NCBI RefSeq assembly: GCF_900961225.1
Contig: NZ_CAAHFN010000053.1
Location: forward strand, 17,420-81,419
Direction of reading: 5' to 3'
Length of the DNA stretch: 64,000 nt
DNA from: Modicisalibacter radicis
GTDB lineage: Bacteria; Pseudomonadota; Gammaproteobacteria; Pseudomonadales; Halomonadaceae
A program made the translations under genes and the position numbers. A model generated the notes under the pieces. It was not told the origin of the DNA. It did no database searches and was given only the letters and a program-made list of their open reading frames with translations. Positions 1-9,722 of this stretch are shown in pieces (the first letter of the stretch is position 1; every line of letters begins with the position of its first letter).

Positions 1-169
1 CGATCACATCGTCGCGGTGAAAGAGGGGCGCGTACACGCCCAGGGCACTCCCGGCGAGGTCATCACCCGCGAGCGGGTCCATGAGGTGTTTGACCTGACC
101 TGTCGTGTCATTACCGATCCCTTCTTCAATACGCCACTGTGCATCCCGTTCGGCAAGCAGGGGGCGTGA
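1..169 (+). CDS. Siderophore-type ABC transporter ATPase, C-terminal fragment
   Basis: Only the last 55 codons are in the window, read from base 2 to the TGA at 167-169. The residues (DHIVAVKEGRVHAQGTPGEV, then ITRERVHEVFDL) match the tail of FecE/FhuC-type ATPases, where the strand after the H-loop is followed by 'G..a.G.p.evlt...l..vf'. The protein would power iron-siderophore or cobalamin-type uptake at the inner membrane. Substrate cannot be decided from this fragment because the Walker motifs and partner permease lie outside the window. Confidence 0.75.
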   Translation, partial: DHIVAVKEGRVHAQGTPGEVITRERVHEVFDLTCRVITDPFFNTPLCIPFGKQGA

Positions 170-175
170 CGGCAA

Positions 176-490
176 TCACTCGGACTTCAGGCCCGCGGCT
201 CGGAGGCGCCCTCTCAGGCGCTCCACCTCCTCGAACAGGTCGGCGACCAAGGCGGCCAGTTCCGGTTCGGCATCGAAGTCGAATTCCATCTGACGCAGGC
301 GTCGGGCCCGGGTCAGGTCGGGGCTGGTGAAGCGCCATCGAGAGGCGTAGCGCGTGCCGTTGCCGAGCATGCCACTTTTGACCCGTTCCACTACCCAGTG
401 CCGCTTGACGGAGCAGGCTCGTGCGAACTCTTCCAGCGTCAGGCTGGCCTCGTCGAGTACCTCGCCTTTGATTGCGTTATATTCAACCAT
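176..490 (-). CDS. cbpM: Chaperone modulator CbpM
   Basis: A 104-residue protein beginning MVEYNAIKGEVL. It has the MerR-like helix-turn-helix of CbpM ('LTLEEFARACSVKRHWVVERV') followed by an acidic helical tail (EFDFDAEPELAALVADLFEEVERL). CbpM binds the J-domain of CbpA and inhibits its co-chaperone and DNA-binding activity. The ATG at 490 is preferred over an upstream in-frame ATG at 529, which lies inside cbpA. It starts 4 nt after the cbpA stop, so the two genes are almost certainly co-transcribed. Confidence 0.88.
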   Translation of the reverse strand: MVEYNAIKGEVLDEASLTLEEFARACSVKRHWVVERVKSGMLGNGTRYASRWRFTSPDLTRARRLRQMEFDFDAEPELAALVADLFEEVERLRGRLRAAGLKSE

Positions 491-494
491 TGGT

Positions 495-1433
495 TCACCT
501 CGTCTGGCGCGGGTTGAACGGCATGTCACGCGCCATGCTTTCGTAGAGCTTTCGTGCCTGGTCAGTATTGGCCGGTGGAAGCACTACCTCCAGCACGAAA
601 TAGAGATTGCCGGGCTCGGCACCGGGCAGGCCGCGCCCCTTCAGGCGCAGTTTGCGCCCACCCTGTGAGCCCTTGGGAACCTTCAGAAGGACCTGGCCAG
701 CGGGCGTGGGTACATCGATGGTAGTGCCGAGGGCCGCCTCCCAGGGGGCGACCGGCAAGGTTGCGAAGACATCCCGGCCTTCCACACGGTAGTCGGGGTT
801 CGGCTTAAAATGTACTTCCAGGTAGAGGTCGCCGGGCTCGCCTCCGCCGACACCGGGCTGCCCCTGACCCGCCAGGCGTATATGCTGGCCTTCCGTGATG
901 CCTTCTGGAATGTGCACCTTGAGGGTGTGCTCCCGCAGCGTGACATGCCCCTGGGGATCGGCTTGCGGCACATGCAACGTCACGCTGCGTGTCGCGCCGT
1001 GGTAGGCATCGTCCAGGTCGATGAAGATCCTGGCGTGGCGATCGCCGCCGCGCATCTGGTAGGCGCGGTGGGTACGTGAGCGTGCCCGGCCGGCATGGCC
1101 GAACAGATTGGCGAAGAAGTCGCTGAATTCGCCGAGGTCGGCATCCTCGAAACCGCCGCCCGAGAACTCGAAGCCCGCATCCCAATCCGGCGGTGGCCGA
1201 AAATCCTCCCCCCCGTGATAGCGTTCGCCAAGCTGATCGTAGGCGGCCCGTTTCTCGGGATCGGTGAGCACCGCCTTGGCCTCGTTGATTTCCTGCATGC
1301 GCAGGGCGGCATCGGGTTCCTTGCTGATATCGGGATGGTACTTGCGTGCCAGCTTGCGGTAGGCCTTCTTGATGTCGGGGATGGCCGCGTCCCTGTCGAC
1401 CCCCAATGTCTGATAGTAGTCCTTGAATTCCAT
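495..1433 (-). CDS. cbpA: Curved-DNA-binding DnaJ-type co-chaperone CbpA
   Basis: 312 residues. An N-terminal J-domain (about 5-70, with the HPD motif in 'KYHPDIS') is followed by a Gly/Phe-rich linker (about 75-125) and two DnaJ C-terminal beta domains, without the zinc-finger cysteines of DnaJ. This is the type II Hsp40 layout of CbpA, a DnaK partner that also binds curved DNA in starved cells. The length matches E. coli CbpA (about 306). cbpM follows directly. Confidence 0.93.
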   Translation of the reverse strand: MEFKDYYQTLGVDRDAAIPDIKKAYRKLARKYHPDISKEPDAALRMQEINEAKAVLTDPEKRAAYDQLGERYHGGEDFRPPPDWDAGFEFSGGGFEDADLGEFSDFFANLFGHAGRARSRTHRAYQMRGGDRHARIFIDLDDAYHGATRSVTLHVPQADPQGHVTLREHTLKVHIPEGITEGQHIRLAGQGQPGVGGGEPGDLYLEVHFKPNPDYRVEGRDVFATLPVAPWEAALGTTIDVPTPAGQVLLKVPKGSQGGRKLRLKGRGLPGAEPGNLYFVLEVVLPPANTDQARKLYESMARDMPFNPRQTR

Positions 1434-1628
1434 GGAATCGTTCCATTCTCGGTCAGAACTGCATGGTCGACATATATCCGTTGCCTCGTCAGATTTCGCT
1501 TGCCTATCGGTGAGGAAGCTGTTGTTGTTTTAACGTGCCTGACCTCGCTTGCCTTTGACCGGCATCAACAAACGCGTGCCTACCTCCAACAGGCTAGCGT
1601 TACAGTGGGCGGATGGTGAACGCTGCCT

Positions 1629-2016
1629 TTGCGCTACGAAGGTTATCATGCCGTCAGGCCTAGACATGTCGCGGGAGGAGGTCGAGCGTTACCTTATTCC
1701 GGGGGCAGGCGTTTCGAGAAAGGCGCGAAGACCACTCGCGAGCAACTCAGCCGAGTTCATACGACGGGTTACCTGGAAACCATGCGTCAGATGCGTGGCC
1801 AGAAGGCCTGGCTGGATGTCGACATGATCATCGTTTCGCCCGGCAGTATAGATGCAGCGGAAGTGGCGGCCGGTACCGTCGTGGCAACAGTCGCGCACGC
1901 CCGGTCTCGTGCTGGAGGGCGGCTATAACCTGCTAGCGCCAATAGCGGCGTTGAGGCAAGTTTCGCCGGTTGCTGGACCGGTTCACCAGCAATGGGGAAC
2001 ATTGGGTACCTTTTAA
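1629..2016 (+). pseudogene. Remnant of a histone-deacetylase-family (acetoin utilization type) gene
   Basis: Two family blocks lie in different frames. The first (about 1734-1890) reads EQLSRVHTTGYLETMR and then SPGSIDAAEVAAGTVVAT, as in the N-terminal part of bacterial HDAC-family amidohydrolases. The second, shifted by +1 from about 1894 to the TAA at 2014-2016, reads RTPGLVLEGGYNL, the C-terminal signature of the same family. The zinc- and acetyl-lysine-binding core that should lie between them, roughly 150-200 residues, is missing. The simplest reading is an internal deletion plus frameshift. Confidence 0.6.
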
Positions 2017-2376
2017 CAAACTATTGTGGCGTCGCCCGTAAATGGTGGTATGAACCAATCCTTCCTTCCTGAGTATATCGTGGAATTACTGTGAGCTGCA
2101 TTCAGTCAGGAAGCCATCTGGTTTTGAAATAATCAAACCTCCTTGTTGTATAGTTGTTGTAGAGGGTTTGGTGAGTTTTTGTACTGTTTTAATGTGTAAA
2201 GTTAAGTTAATTTCGAAGGCAGGTCTTGTTGCTCCCCTGTTTGTTGTTTCATACTGATAATGCTAATATAATAGCTAATTTCAATAGAATGTCTTGTGGT
2301 GAAAATAGCTCAGCTTTCCAACCATGCTTAGGTATGGTAGGGCGCCATCCGAAGCGAGAAAGTGGCGGGGGTTGTC
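2017..2376. other. AT-rich intergenic region without a gene
   Basis: About 360 bases with clearly lower GC than the flanking operons and no credible ORF. An 8-bp inverted repeat (CTTCCTGA at 2065-2072 and TCAGGAAG at 2106-2113, 33 nt apart) is present but has no T-run. It probably holds the promoter of the downstream regulator. No good Fnr box was found: the best candidate, TTGA-N5-TCAA near 2134, has the wrong spacing. Confidence 0.4.
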
Positions 2377-3078
2377 ATGTGGACGAAACATGCGTTGTCG
2401 CCTCAACGGTCAAATCAGGCCTCGGGTACTGGTTTGCCTGACTTTCCACAATCCGAATCGATCCGGCGGATTTCTCGGGCTCTTCCAGCCCTGCGGAAAA
2501 AGCAAGTTCTTGTCAGGCAAGGCGAAGCCTTTCATGGTTTATATGTCGTTCGTTGTGGCATGTTGAAACAGAGCCACTGGGACAAGGACAGCAATGAGCA
2601 GATCACCCATTTTCATTTCCCAGGTGATGTCGTCGGGTTGGATGCAATCATTGACAGGCGCTATCAGGGTAGAGTCGTCGCACTGGATACCGTGGGGGTA
2701 GTGCTACTCTCATTTTCAAAAATCGAGGAATTTCCTGGAACATGTGATAACCAGCTGCATCTGATCGGTTACCTGAGCCGGGCCGTACAGCGTGAGCAAA
2801 GCCGGCTGCGTGACCTGTTGAGCCAGCCGACTGATTTGCGCTTGGCTCGTTTCTTTCTGAGTGTATCGCGTAATTTTCAGGCCCAGGGATATTCTCCTTA
2901 TCGATTCAGGTTGCCTATGACGCGATACGAGATCGCCAATTACTTGAGCATGGCATTCGAAACAACCAGTCGTCTAATGAGCAGGTTCTTGCAGATGGGG
3001 GTTATGTCGACCAAGGGTCATGAGTACTGTATAAAGGATCTTCATGCCTTGGAGAAAATAGCTGAGTCTGGAGAGTAA
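2377..3078 (+). CDS. CRP/FNR-family transcription regulator lacking Fe-S cysteines
   Basis: 233 residues: an N-terminal cyclic-nucleotide-type beta barrel (KQVLVRQGEAFHGLYVVRCG ... FHFPGDVVGLDAI) and a C-terminal winged helix (TRYEIANYLSMAFETTSRLM). The recognition helix keeps the E..SR residues by which FNR reads TTGAT half-sites. The N-terminal cysteine cluster of FNR and the fourth central cysteine ('CEIP') are both absent ('GVVLLSFSKIEEF'), so oxygen sensing by a [4Fe-4S] cluster is unlikely. The gene precedes gadB by 211 nt and may control it. ATG 2377, behind a GGGGG stretch, is preferred over GTG 2362. The effector is unknown. Confidence 0.8.
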   Translation: MWTKHALSPQRSNQASGTGLPDFPQSESIRRISRALPALRKKQVLVRQGEAFHGLYVVRCGMLKQSHWDKDSNEQITHFHFPGDVVGLDAIIDRRYQGRVVALDTVGVVLLSFSKIEEFPGTCDNQLHLIGYLSRAVQREQSRLRDLLSQPTDLRLARFFLSVSRNFQAQGYSPYRFRLPMTRYEIANYLSMAFETTSRLMSRFLQMGVMSTKGHEYCIKDLHALEKIAESGE

Positions 3079-3289
3079 GAAGCAGGTGAATAAAGTATAT
3101 CAAGTGTTGTTGAAGTGGGTTGATGAGCTTTGCATTTGGCATGACCTTCGTCAAAAACTCCACGGCTTAATTCGCTTAGACTGATAGAGCGTGACACAAA
3201 AAGCTTTTGATGCTGATGTCTCGTCGCTGTATGCGAGTCACCATGCAGTCTAAAAGCTAAACACATACTTGCTTTTAAAGGGGTTGGAT

Positions 3290-4672
3290 ATGCCCATTCA
3301 CCGCATTGATGGAAGAAGTCAGTCAAGCTTTAGGGACATTTATGCAACGGACGCTTCAGAAAAAAGCCTGCCTAAGTTCCGGATGCCTGAGGGGCGTACC
3401 GAGCCGCATGCCGCCTATTCGCTGGTGCACGACGAACTTTTACTGGATGGCAATGCTCGCCAAAACCTTGCAACATTCTGCACAACCTGGGTGGAGGATG
3501 AAGTCAAGCAGTTGATGGTGGATGCCGTCGACAAAAACATGATCGACAAGGATGAGTATCCACAAACCGCAGAAATTGAAAACCGCTGCGTACACATTAT
3601 CGCCAATTTATGGCATGCCCAGAAGTCGTGGGATTCGGTGGGTTGTTCCACGACGGGCTCAAGTGAAGCGGCAATGCTGGGTGGCCTTGCATTCAAGTGG
3701 AAATGGCGCAAGTGTCGGGAGGCTGAAGGCAAGGACGCGAGCAAGCCCAACATAGTAACCGGGCCCGTACAGATTTGTTGGAAAAAGTTTGCCCGGTATT
3801 TCGATGTCGAGCTCAGGGAGGTTCCACTTGAAGGCAATGCGCTTGGCCTGCAACCTCAGGACCTACGCAAATACTGCGACGAAAATACGATAGGTGTCGT
3901 TGCCACTCTCGGGGTCACATTCACGGGTATATATGAACCTGTTGAGGCTTTGGCGAATGAGCTGGATGCGATTGAGCGCGATTTAGGGCTGGATATACCG
4001 ATCCATGTCGATGCTGCATCCGGTGGGTTTATTGCGCCATTCATTCAGCATGATCTGGTATGGGATTTCCAGATCGAGCGGGTTCGGTCGATCAATGCCT
4101 CAGGACACAAATACGGTTTGGCTCCCCTGGGAGTCGGCTGGGTTATCTGGGCCTCAAAGGAAGACCTGCCTGAAGAACTGATTTTCTACGTTGACTATCT
4201 CGGCGGTAACATGCCGACCTTCGCGCTTAATTTTTCTCGCCCGGGGGGTGAGATAATCGCTCAATACTATAACTTCCTGCGACTCGGTCGTGCAGGCTAT
4301 ACGGCCATTCAGCAAGCCTGTGCCGATACAGCACAGTGGTTGGGAGATGAACTGGCCAAGATTGGGCCATTCGAAATGGTCTATGATGGACGCGGCGGCC
4401 TGCCCGCGATTGCTTACAAGCTGACTGACGCGGACCATGGTTTCACCCTCTACGATCTGTCGGAGCGAGTTCGGATGCGTGGATGGCAGATCGCGTCCTA
4501 TCCTCTGCCTTCAAATCGCCAGGAAACCGTCGTTCAACGTATACTCATTCGCCACGGCGTCAGCCGTGACCTGGCGCGCCTTCTTCTCGATGACATTAAA
4601 CGTGCGATTGATCACCTGTCAATGAATCCGGTGCCGAATTCAACCGCGAAACCGGGATTCCACCATGGCTGA
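3290..4672 (+). CDS. gadB: Glutamate decarboxylase (PLP-dependent)
   Basis: 460 residues, close to E. coli GadB (466). The PLP lysine is K274 in SGHKYGLAPLGVGW and the pyridine-binding aspartate is D241 in HVDAASGGF. The phosphate-binding loop is GCSTTGSSEA (about 118-127). It converts glutamate to GABA plus CO2 and consumes a proton. The C-terminus ends GFHHG; in E. coli GadB a penultimate-region histidine closes the active site at neutral pH, so pH-gated activity may be conserved. ATG 3290 has the strong RBS AAAGGGG; the upstream TTG at 3269 is less likely. The stop overlaps the following transporter gene by 8 nt, which points to coupling. Confidence 0.93.
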   Translation: MPIHRIDGRSQSSFRDIYATDASEKSLPKFRMPEGRTEPHAAYSLVHDELLLDGNARQNLATFCTTWVEDEVKQLMVDAVDKNMIDKDEYPQTAEIENRCVHIIANLWHAQKSWDSVGCSTTGSSEAAMLGGLAFKWKWRKCREAEGKDASKPNIVTGPVQICWKKFARYFDVELREVPLEGNALGLQPQDLRKYCDENTIGVVATLGVTFTGIYEPVEALANELDAIERDLGLDIPIHVDAASGGFIAPFIQHDLVWDFQIERVRSINASGHKYGLAPLGVGWVIWASKEDLPEELIFYVDYLGGNMPTFALNFSRPGGEIIAQYYNFLRLGRAGYTAIQQACADTAQWLGDELAKIGPFEMVYDGRGGLPAIAYKLTDADHGFTLYDLSERVRMRGWQIASYPLPSNRQETVVQRILIRHGVSRDLARLLLDDIKRAIDHLSMNPVPNSTAKPGFHHG

Positions 4673-6563
4673 TCTGAGAAAAATTTTCAGAGTATTCGAT
4701 AACCTTACGGCCCGCATTATTCGTTATGCCTTGTTTTTCGTCTCCGGAACAGCCATGGCACAAAGTGATGGTGCCTCCGGAGGTGGGCGTGTGATTGGGC
4801 AGGTTTTCGATAGAATGGAGCCAGTGGCGGAGGCCGGGATTCACGGTTTTTTTCAGCTATTGGGAAACCAGCCTATTGCGTTCATCCTTCTCGCGCTTAC
4901 CCTTGGGACGTTGCTCGGAAAGTTCAGTTTCAAGGGTATTTCTCTCGGCTCTACTGCAGGCTCGTTGCTTGTGGGGGTCGTGATCTCGATGATCGCCGAG
5001 GCAACTTACGGGATAACTTATTCCATTCCTGGGATTCTATCCTCGTTCATGCTCTTACTCTTCATGTATGCCCTCGGCCTGAAGGTTGGGCCACAATTCT
5101 TTTCGGGGCTGCGCAAGGGAGGGCTAGCCTTTATCGGGATAGGTGTTATCGTCTGGGCTCTGAATTGGATAATTTGCTATGTGGGTGCGTATTGGGTGGG
5201 GCTGGCCCCAGGGTATGCAACCGGGCTTATTTCTGGAAGTTATACTATCACGGCGATTCTCGGTGTCGGTCAAGGGGCATTGGCGAGTGGCGCTTATACT
5301 CCGCCCGCTGGCATGACTATCGAGGAGGTCGGGGCCAACATGGCTGCGGCCTACGCCATCAGCTATGTGCTATCGAGTATCGGCATTATTCTGTTGATCC
5401 GCTATCTGCCACGTATTTTCGGCCGTAATGCCAAAGCGGATGCCAAAATTGCCGAGGCTGATTACAGGGGCGATGCCACACATCCAGTACCGGGTGCCCC
5501 GGGGGCGTTGACAATGGGGTTCTCGCCCTATGACTTACGCGCTTTCGCCGTGACTCACGATAGTTTTGTGGGTCGCACCCTGTCGCAGTTGGCTAACGAT
5601 TTCCCCCAGGTTCCGATTTTGCGAGTGGTGCGAAATGGAACGGTACTAAAACTTACGGACGATCCTATTCTTGCCATGGGTGACATCGTGACCGTACGCG
5701 CAAATGTTCACGACCTGATTCTCAACGAAGGCGAGTTGATCGGGCCAGAATCTGACGATCCGTTCGCTCGAAATGTGCCTCTGGAGGTTGCGGATGTTCA
5801 TGTTGGTTCTCACTCGATCTCCGGCAAGACGCTTGAGGAGCTTGCTAGCCATGGGACGGGAGGGGTTGAAGTGCAAGCTCTTTTTCGAGGCGGTAACGAA
5901 CTTCCTCTGGGCCCTAAAAGCATTGTAGCTTTTGGTGATGTGCTGCGTCTGACGGGGCCTGACGCTGCACTCAAAGCGGCTGCGAAGCAGCTGGGAGGCC
6001 ACGCGATACTGCCGACAATGAAATCCGAAGTGCTTTATCTGGCGTTGGCAATGCTGGTGGGGTATATGGTCGGCATCATTACTGTGACCATATCTGGGAT
6101 ACCTTTTTCGCTAGGAACTTCGGCAGGTTGCATCCTCGCAGGCGTAGGCGTCAGCTACTTTCGAAGCCGGAATCCTGAATTTGGCGGACCAGTGCATGAG
6201 GGCGCGCGCAGCTTCCTCCAGGACTTCGGACTGAATGCGTTTGTTGTAGTTCTCTCGGCAAATGTCGGCCCAAAAGTAATATCGGCTTTGGGGGGCGATA
6301 CAATCCTGTGGCTGGCGTTGATTGGGACCATTGGCGCATTACTGCCCCCGTTTGTTGCCTTCTGGGTAGGGGTAAAGCTCTTCGGTCTCAACTCGATCAT
6401 CGCTGATGGTGCCACTACCGGGGGACGAAACAGTACCCCGGGTCTGAACGCGATTATTGAAGAGTCGGGAAGTTCGGTGGCGGCAGTTCCCTATCCGGTC
6501 AGTTACGCTCTTACGACCGTACTGGCTCTAATCGGCGGTTATCTCTCGATGATTCTATCGTGA
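4665..6563 (+). CDS. Aspartate:alanine exchanger (AAE) family transporter, probable glutamate/GABA antiporter
   Basis: 632 residues. Two blocks of about five hydrophobic segments (about 60-235 and 455-632) flank two TrkA-C (RCK_C) domains (about 285-440), the AspT/YidE-YbjL layout. The second half carries the family loop DGATTGGRNSTPGLNAI. A signal-like N-terminus (RYALFFVSGTAMAQ) precedes the core, making it longer than AspT of Tetragenococcus (about 543). AspT exchanges aspartate for alanine and, with aspartate decarboxylase, builds a proton motive force. Because this gene overlaps gadB, glutamate/GABA exchange is inferred. This would replace the usual GadC of the APC family. Confidence 0.82.
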   Translation: MADLRKIFRVFDNLTARIIRYALFFVSGTAMAQSDGASGGGRVIGQVFDRMEPVAEAGIHGFFQLLGNQPIAFILLALTLGTLLGKFSFKGISLGSTAGSLLVGVVISMIAEATYGITYSIPGILSSFMLLLFMYALGLKVGPQFFSGLRKGGLAFIGIGVIVWALNWIICYVGAYWVGLAPGYATGLISGSYTITAILGVGQGALASGAYTPPAGMTIEEVGANMAAAYAISYVLSSIGIILLIRYLPRIFGRNAKADAKIAEADYRGDATHPVPGAPGALTMGFSPYDLRAFAVTHDSFVGRTLSQLANDFPQVPILRVVRNGTVLKLTDDPILAMGDIVTVRANVHDLILNEGELIGPESDDPFARNVPLEVADVHVGSHSISGKTLEELASHGTGGVEVQALFRGGNELPLGPKSIVAFGDVLRLTGPDAALKAAAKQLGGHAILPTMKSEVLYLALAMLVGYMVGIITVTISGIPFSLGTSAGCILAGVGVSYFRSRNPEFGGPVHEGARSFLQDFGLNAFVVVLSANVGPKVISALGGDTILWLALIGTIGALLPPFVAFWVGVKLFGLNSIIADGATTGGRNSTPGLNAIIEESGSSVAAVPYPVSYALTTVLALIGGYLSMILS

Positions 6564-6568
6564 TGATG

Positions 6569-7453
6569 CTACTCACGAGTTATCCTCTCGTTCGCAACCT
6601 GGCGACTTCCCAGCCGGGAGGCGGACAGCTCGATGATTTCTTCCGTGATCTCTTCCTGACGCAGGCGTCTGAATTCGGCCTGCAGTTCGTCGCGTCGCTG
6701 CTCGATATTGCCCTGGGTGGCCATCATGGCCTGCATGCGGGCTTCGTTTTCCGCGGCAAACGACAGCATCAGGGCCTCGTGAAGTTCCGCGTAGATGTAT
6801 TCTTCCGCCAGGTTGGCAATCAGTCGAGCGGGGGGCAGCGTGATACGGGGTGGCCGGAAATGGGAGGCCACCGGGAAGCGCGAATAGTCGAACGGCAATA
6901 GAACCCGACTGACGATGGATTGGGCCTGGGTCCCGCCCGGCACACCATGCACGAGCGTCACGCGGGTGGCAGCGGCTGCGTCGAGTTGGACATAGAGCGC
7001 ATCGGCAATACGACCGGCGAGCGATGGCATCTCATCCGGGTGAACTGCCATGGAGTCCGACCAGTCCGGCGTCCTTGCCTGCTCCGCGGCGAGTGACAGG
7101 CCGCGCTCGCCCACCACGAACAGGCTATCGTTCGAGGACTCCTGCGCATCCAGCGCGGCCGCCAGGACGCGCTCGCTGAAGTTGCCGGCGAAGCCCTGCT
7201 CGGCACACAGGACGATGCGCAGATGCCGCTGGGCCCTGGTCGGAGGCCCGTCCGGTCGCGCCGCGACATCGACCAGCGCCAAGGCCTCGCCAATGGCCGT
7301 GCCGATGATATCGGCATAGGCGCGAATGCCCGCCAGGTGTTGCTGAGCCTCGCGCGAACGTGCCGCGGCGATCCCGCGCATGGCGGTGACCACCAGATTC
7401 AGCTCGCGGGTCGTGTCGAGATGGGTGGTGACCTCGTTCAAGCGGCCGCTCAT
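6569..7453 (-). CDS. atpG: N-ATPase gamma subunit
   Basis: 294 residues, last gene of the atpDCQRBEFAG operon. The long N- and C-terminal helices that form the rotor shaft are visible (start [20 protein letters not shown]; end [20 protein letters not shown]). The start overlaps the atpA stop by 4 nt. The sequence is divergent from housekeeping F-type gamma, as is usual for N-ATPases. The gene ends 5 nt from the convergent transporter stop at 6563, with no terminator hairpin visible between them. Confidence 0.88.
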   Translation of the reverse strand: MSGRLNEVTTHLDTTRELNLVVTAMRGIAAARSREAQQHLAGIRAYADIIGTAIGEALALVDVAARPDGPPTRAQRHLRIVLCAEQGFAGNFSERVLAAALDAQESSNDSLFVVGERGLSLAAEQARTPDWSDSMAVHPDEMPSLAGRIADALYVQLDAAAATRVTLVHGVPGGTQAQSIVSRVLLPFDYSRFPVASHFRPPRITLPPARLIANLAEEYIYAELHEALMLSFAAENEARMQAMMATQGNIEQRRDELQAEFRRLRQEEITEEIIELSASRLGSRQVANERITRE

Positions 7454-8988
7454 GACGAAGAGTCCGCGATATCGTTTGCCAGGGCCTGGACCTCCACGAC
7501 CAGTCGGCGACGCAACGCATCATCGAGGGGCTTGCTCGCCAGGCTTGCGACGTCGGGCTTGGCGTCTCCCAGTCGGGCATCCAGCCAGGCCGATAGACGC
7601 GCTTTCAGTTGGGCGATGAGGGGCAGCGGAAGGGCATCGAAGACCCCTTCGTCGAGAGTGGCCAACAGGGCGATCTGGTCGATCCGTCGCAGGGCATCGA
7701 AGCGTGGTTGTGTGAGCAGGGCGCGTATCGCGCGTCCATGCAGGATCTGCTGCTTGACGCGGACATCGCTGAGCCCCCCGAAGCGGGTGAACATTTCGAG
7801 TTCCTGGAACTGCGAATACTCCAGGCGTAGCTTGCCCGACACGTCACGCAGCGCCCTGGGTTGGGCCTTGCCGCCCACGCGGCTGACCGACAGGCCCACG
7901 TCCACGGAGGGGCGCTGATTGGCCGCGGCCAGGTGGGCATCGAGGACGATCTGCCCATCGGTGATGGAGATCAGGTTGGTGGGAATATAGGCCGAGAGAT
8001 TGCCGGCATCGGTCTGCGCGATCGGCAGTGCCGTCAGCGATCCACCGCCACGTTCGGGGCTGAGCTTGGCGGCACGTTCGAGCAGGCGGGCATGCAGATA
8101 GAAGATATCGCCGGGGTAGGCTTCGCGGCCCGGCGGCTCGTGAGTGAGCAGCGCCAGCTCGCGATGGGTAGCGGCATGCTGGCTGAGATCGTCGATCACC
8201 ACCAGGGCGTGCTGGCCGCGATCGCGGAAGTACTCGGCGACGCTGATGCCGGCGAAGGGCGCGGCCCACTGCAGGCCGGCCGAGGCCGAGGCGGTGGCGA
8301 CGACGAAAATGCAGCGACTCGGATCGCCATGCCGGCGCACCGACTCGATGACTTGCTGCACTTCCCCGGCACGCTGGCCGACGGCGATGTACACGCAGAT
8401 CACGTCGCTGTGTTTCTGGTTGATGATGGTATCGATGGCCAGCGAGGTCTTGCCGGTAGAGCGGTCGCCGATGATCAGCTCGCGTTGTCCGCGACCGATG
8501 GGAAACAGGGCATCGATCACCAGTGTGCCGGTGTCGAGCGGTTCGCTGACCAGGTCGCGCTCGATGATGGCAGGGGCGGCCCGCTCGATGGGCAGCGTGG
8601 TCTCGGCGGGTATGGGCTCGTCGCGGTCCAGTGGCCGACCGAGGGGGTCGATGACTCGCCCGAGCAGCGCCTCGCCGACCGGTACCCGCAGGATCTCGCC
8701 GGTGGCATGCACTTCGCTGCCGGCCGCGATGCTCCCGCTATCGTCCAGCAGCACGGCATTGATGGACTCGGCATCGAGGGTCAGGGCAAAACCGAGGCTG
8801 GTGTCGCTGAAACGCAGCAGTTCGTTGAGCTTTACACCCGGCAGGCCGGAAACGCGAGCAATGCCGTCGGCGATCCGGGTGACGCGCCCGATCTCGCCGA
8901 CCTCGACCCCGAAGGGGGTGCGTTCGAGTGCGGTCCGGTTGCGGGTCAGCCAGGCATCGGCGGTGGCGTCAGGACTGTTCGAGGTCAT
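7450..8988 (-). CDS. atpA: N-ATPase alpha subunit
   Basis: 512 residues, the usual alpha length. The P-loop is GDRSTGKTS (about 174-182), preceded by the alpha-type sequence [18 protein letters not shown]. It forms the non-catalytic nucleotide sites of the F1 hexamer with AtpD. The start overlaps the atpF stop by 20 nt. There is no delta-subunit gene between atpF and atpA, a hallmark of N-ATPase operons. Confidence 0.95.
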   Translation of the reverse strand: MTSNSPDATADAWLTRNRTALERTPFGVEVGEIGRVTRIADGIARVSGLPGVKLNELLRFSDTSLGFALTLDAESINAVLLDDSGSIAAGSEVHATGEILRVPVGEALLGRVIDPLGRPLDRDEPIPAETTLPIERAAPAIIERDLVSEPLDTGTLVIDALFPIGRGQRELIIGDRSTGKTSLAIDTIINQKHSDVICVYIAVGQRAGEVQQVIESVRRHGDPSRCIFVVATASASAGLQWAAPFAGISVAEYFRDRGQHALVVIDDLSQHAATHRELALLTHEPPGREAYPGDIFYLHARLLERAAKLSPERGGGSLTALPIAQTDAGNLSAYIPTNLISITDGQIVLDAHLAAANQRPSVDVGLSVSRVGGKAQPRALRDVSGKLRLEYSQFQELEMFTRFGGLSDVRVKQQILHGRAIRALLTQPRFDALRRIDQIALLATLDEGVFDALPLPLIAQLKARLSAWLDARLGDAKPDVASLASKPLDDALRRRLVVEVQALANDIADSSS

Positions 8989-9718
8989 GCAGGGAGATCT
9001 CCGTCTGCAGGCGTGCCAGGTCGGCGCGCAGACTGTTGCGCACCACGGCGTGCTCGGTTTCCAGCTCCAGACCGGCGATCAGTTCGGGGTCGACGATGAC
9101 CAGAGGCTCGGGCGGGGTTTTCAGAACGCGTCGAAGGGCGGCCTGGAGGGCGTCACGTTCGGTCTCGGTCAGTGCCCGGGGCGCCTTGAGGCGCAGGGGC
9201 GCATCGGATTGGGCAAGCGAACGACGCGTCTCTGCCGGCAACGACGCCAGTCCATCGACGAGGTCATCGATGAAACCTTCGACGCGGGCACTTTCCGGCA
9301 GGCGCTGCATGAGCCTGCCGGCGATGGTCAGCGCCAGTCGGCCGGCCCGTTCTTCGGTAATGGCTTGCAGGCGCTGTCGTTCGGCGTGCAGCGCCTCCTG
9401 GGCCTGGCGGTGACGACGCGCGATTTCCGCGTCGGCTTCCTGTAGGCGTAGCCGCCGGGCCTGATCGGCGTCCACTTCGGCCGCTTGCAGGGCGGCGGCG
9501 CGCTGGCGGTTGGCCCCGGCCCTGGCCTGGTCGGAAGCGTCGCGAAGCTTGCGGGCCTCGTCCTTTGCCGCTGAAGCCTCGTCCAGCAGTCGATTGGCCG
9601 CCCGCTGGCGCTCGGCGATGATCGCCGCTATCGGCTTGAACAAAAAGCGTGACAGCAGCCAGAGCAGGACGAGAACGTTAAGGGTCTGCAGCCCCAGGGT
9701 CCACCAGTCGAGCGTCAT
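8969..9718 (-). CDS. atpF: N-ATPase b subunit (peripheral stalk)
   Basis: 249 residues from [11 protein letters not shown]. One N-terminal membrane helix (about 8-26) is followed by a long charged coiled coil rich in Arg/Ala/Glu (about 30-140), then a C-terminal globular part. It is about 90 residues longer than the housekeeping b subunit. N-ATPases lack a separate delta subunit, so the extra C-terminal part probably takes over that contact; this is inference. ATG 9718 was chosen because the longer reading would run into atpE. Confidence 0.88.
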   Translation of the reverse strand: MTLDWWTLGLQTLNVLVLLWLLSRFLFKPIAAIIAERQRAANRLLDEASAAKDEARKLRDASDQARAGANRQRAAALQAAEVDADQARRLRLQEADAEIARRHRQAQEALHAERQRLQAITEERAGRLALTIAGRLMQRLPESARVEGFIDDLVDGLASLPAETRRSLAQSDAPLRLKAPRALTETERDALQAALRRVLKTPPEPLVIVDPELIAGLELETEHAVVRNSLRADLARLQTEISLHDLEQS

Positions 9719-9722
9719 CGGC

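Noticed and set aside
2065..2113. 8-bp inverted repeat in the AT-rich gap as a possible terminator or IS end
   Set aside because: The loop is 33 nt, there is no T-run, and no transposase remnant or target duplication is visible.
3207..3220. Possible Fnr box (TTGATGCTGATGTC) before gadB
   Set aside because: The right half matches only partly and no properly spaced -10 was found. It may still be a site for the neighbouring regulator, but the sequence alone does not support it.
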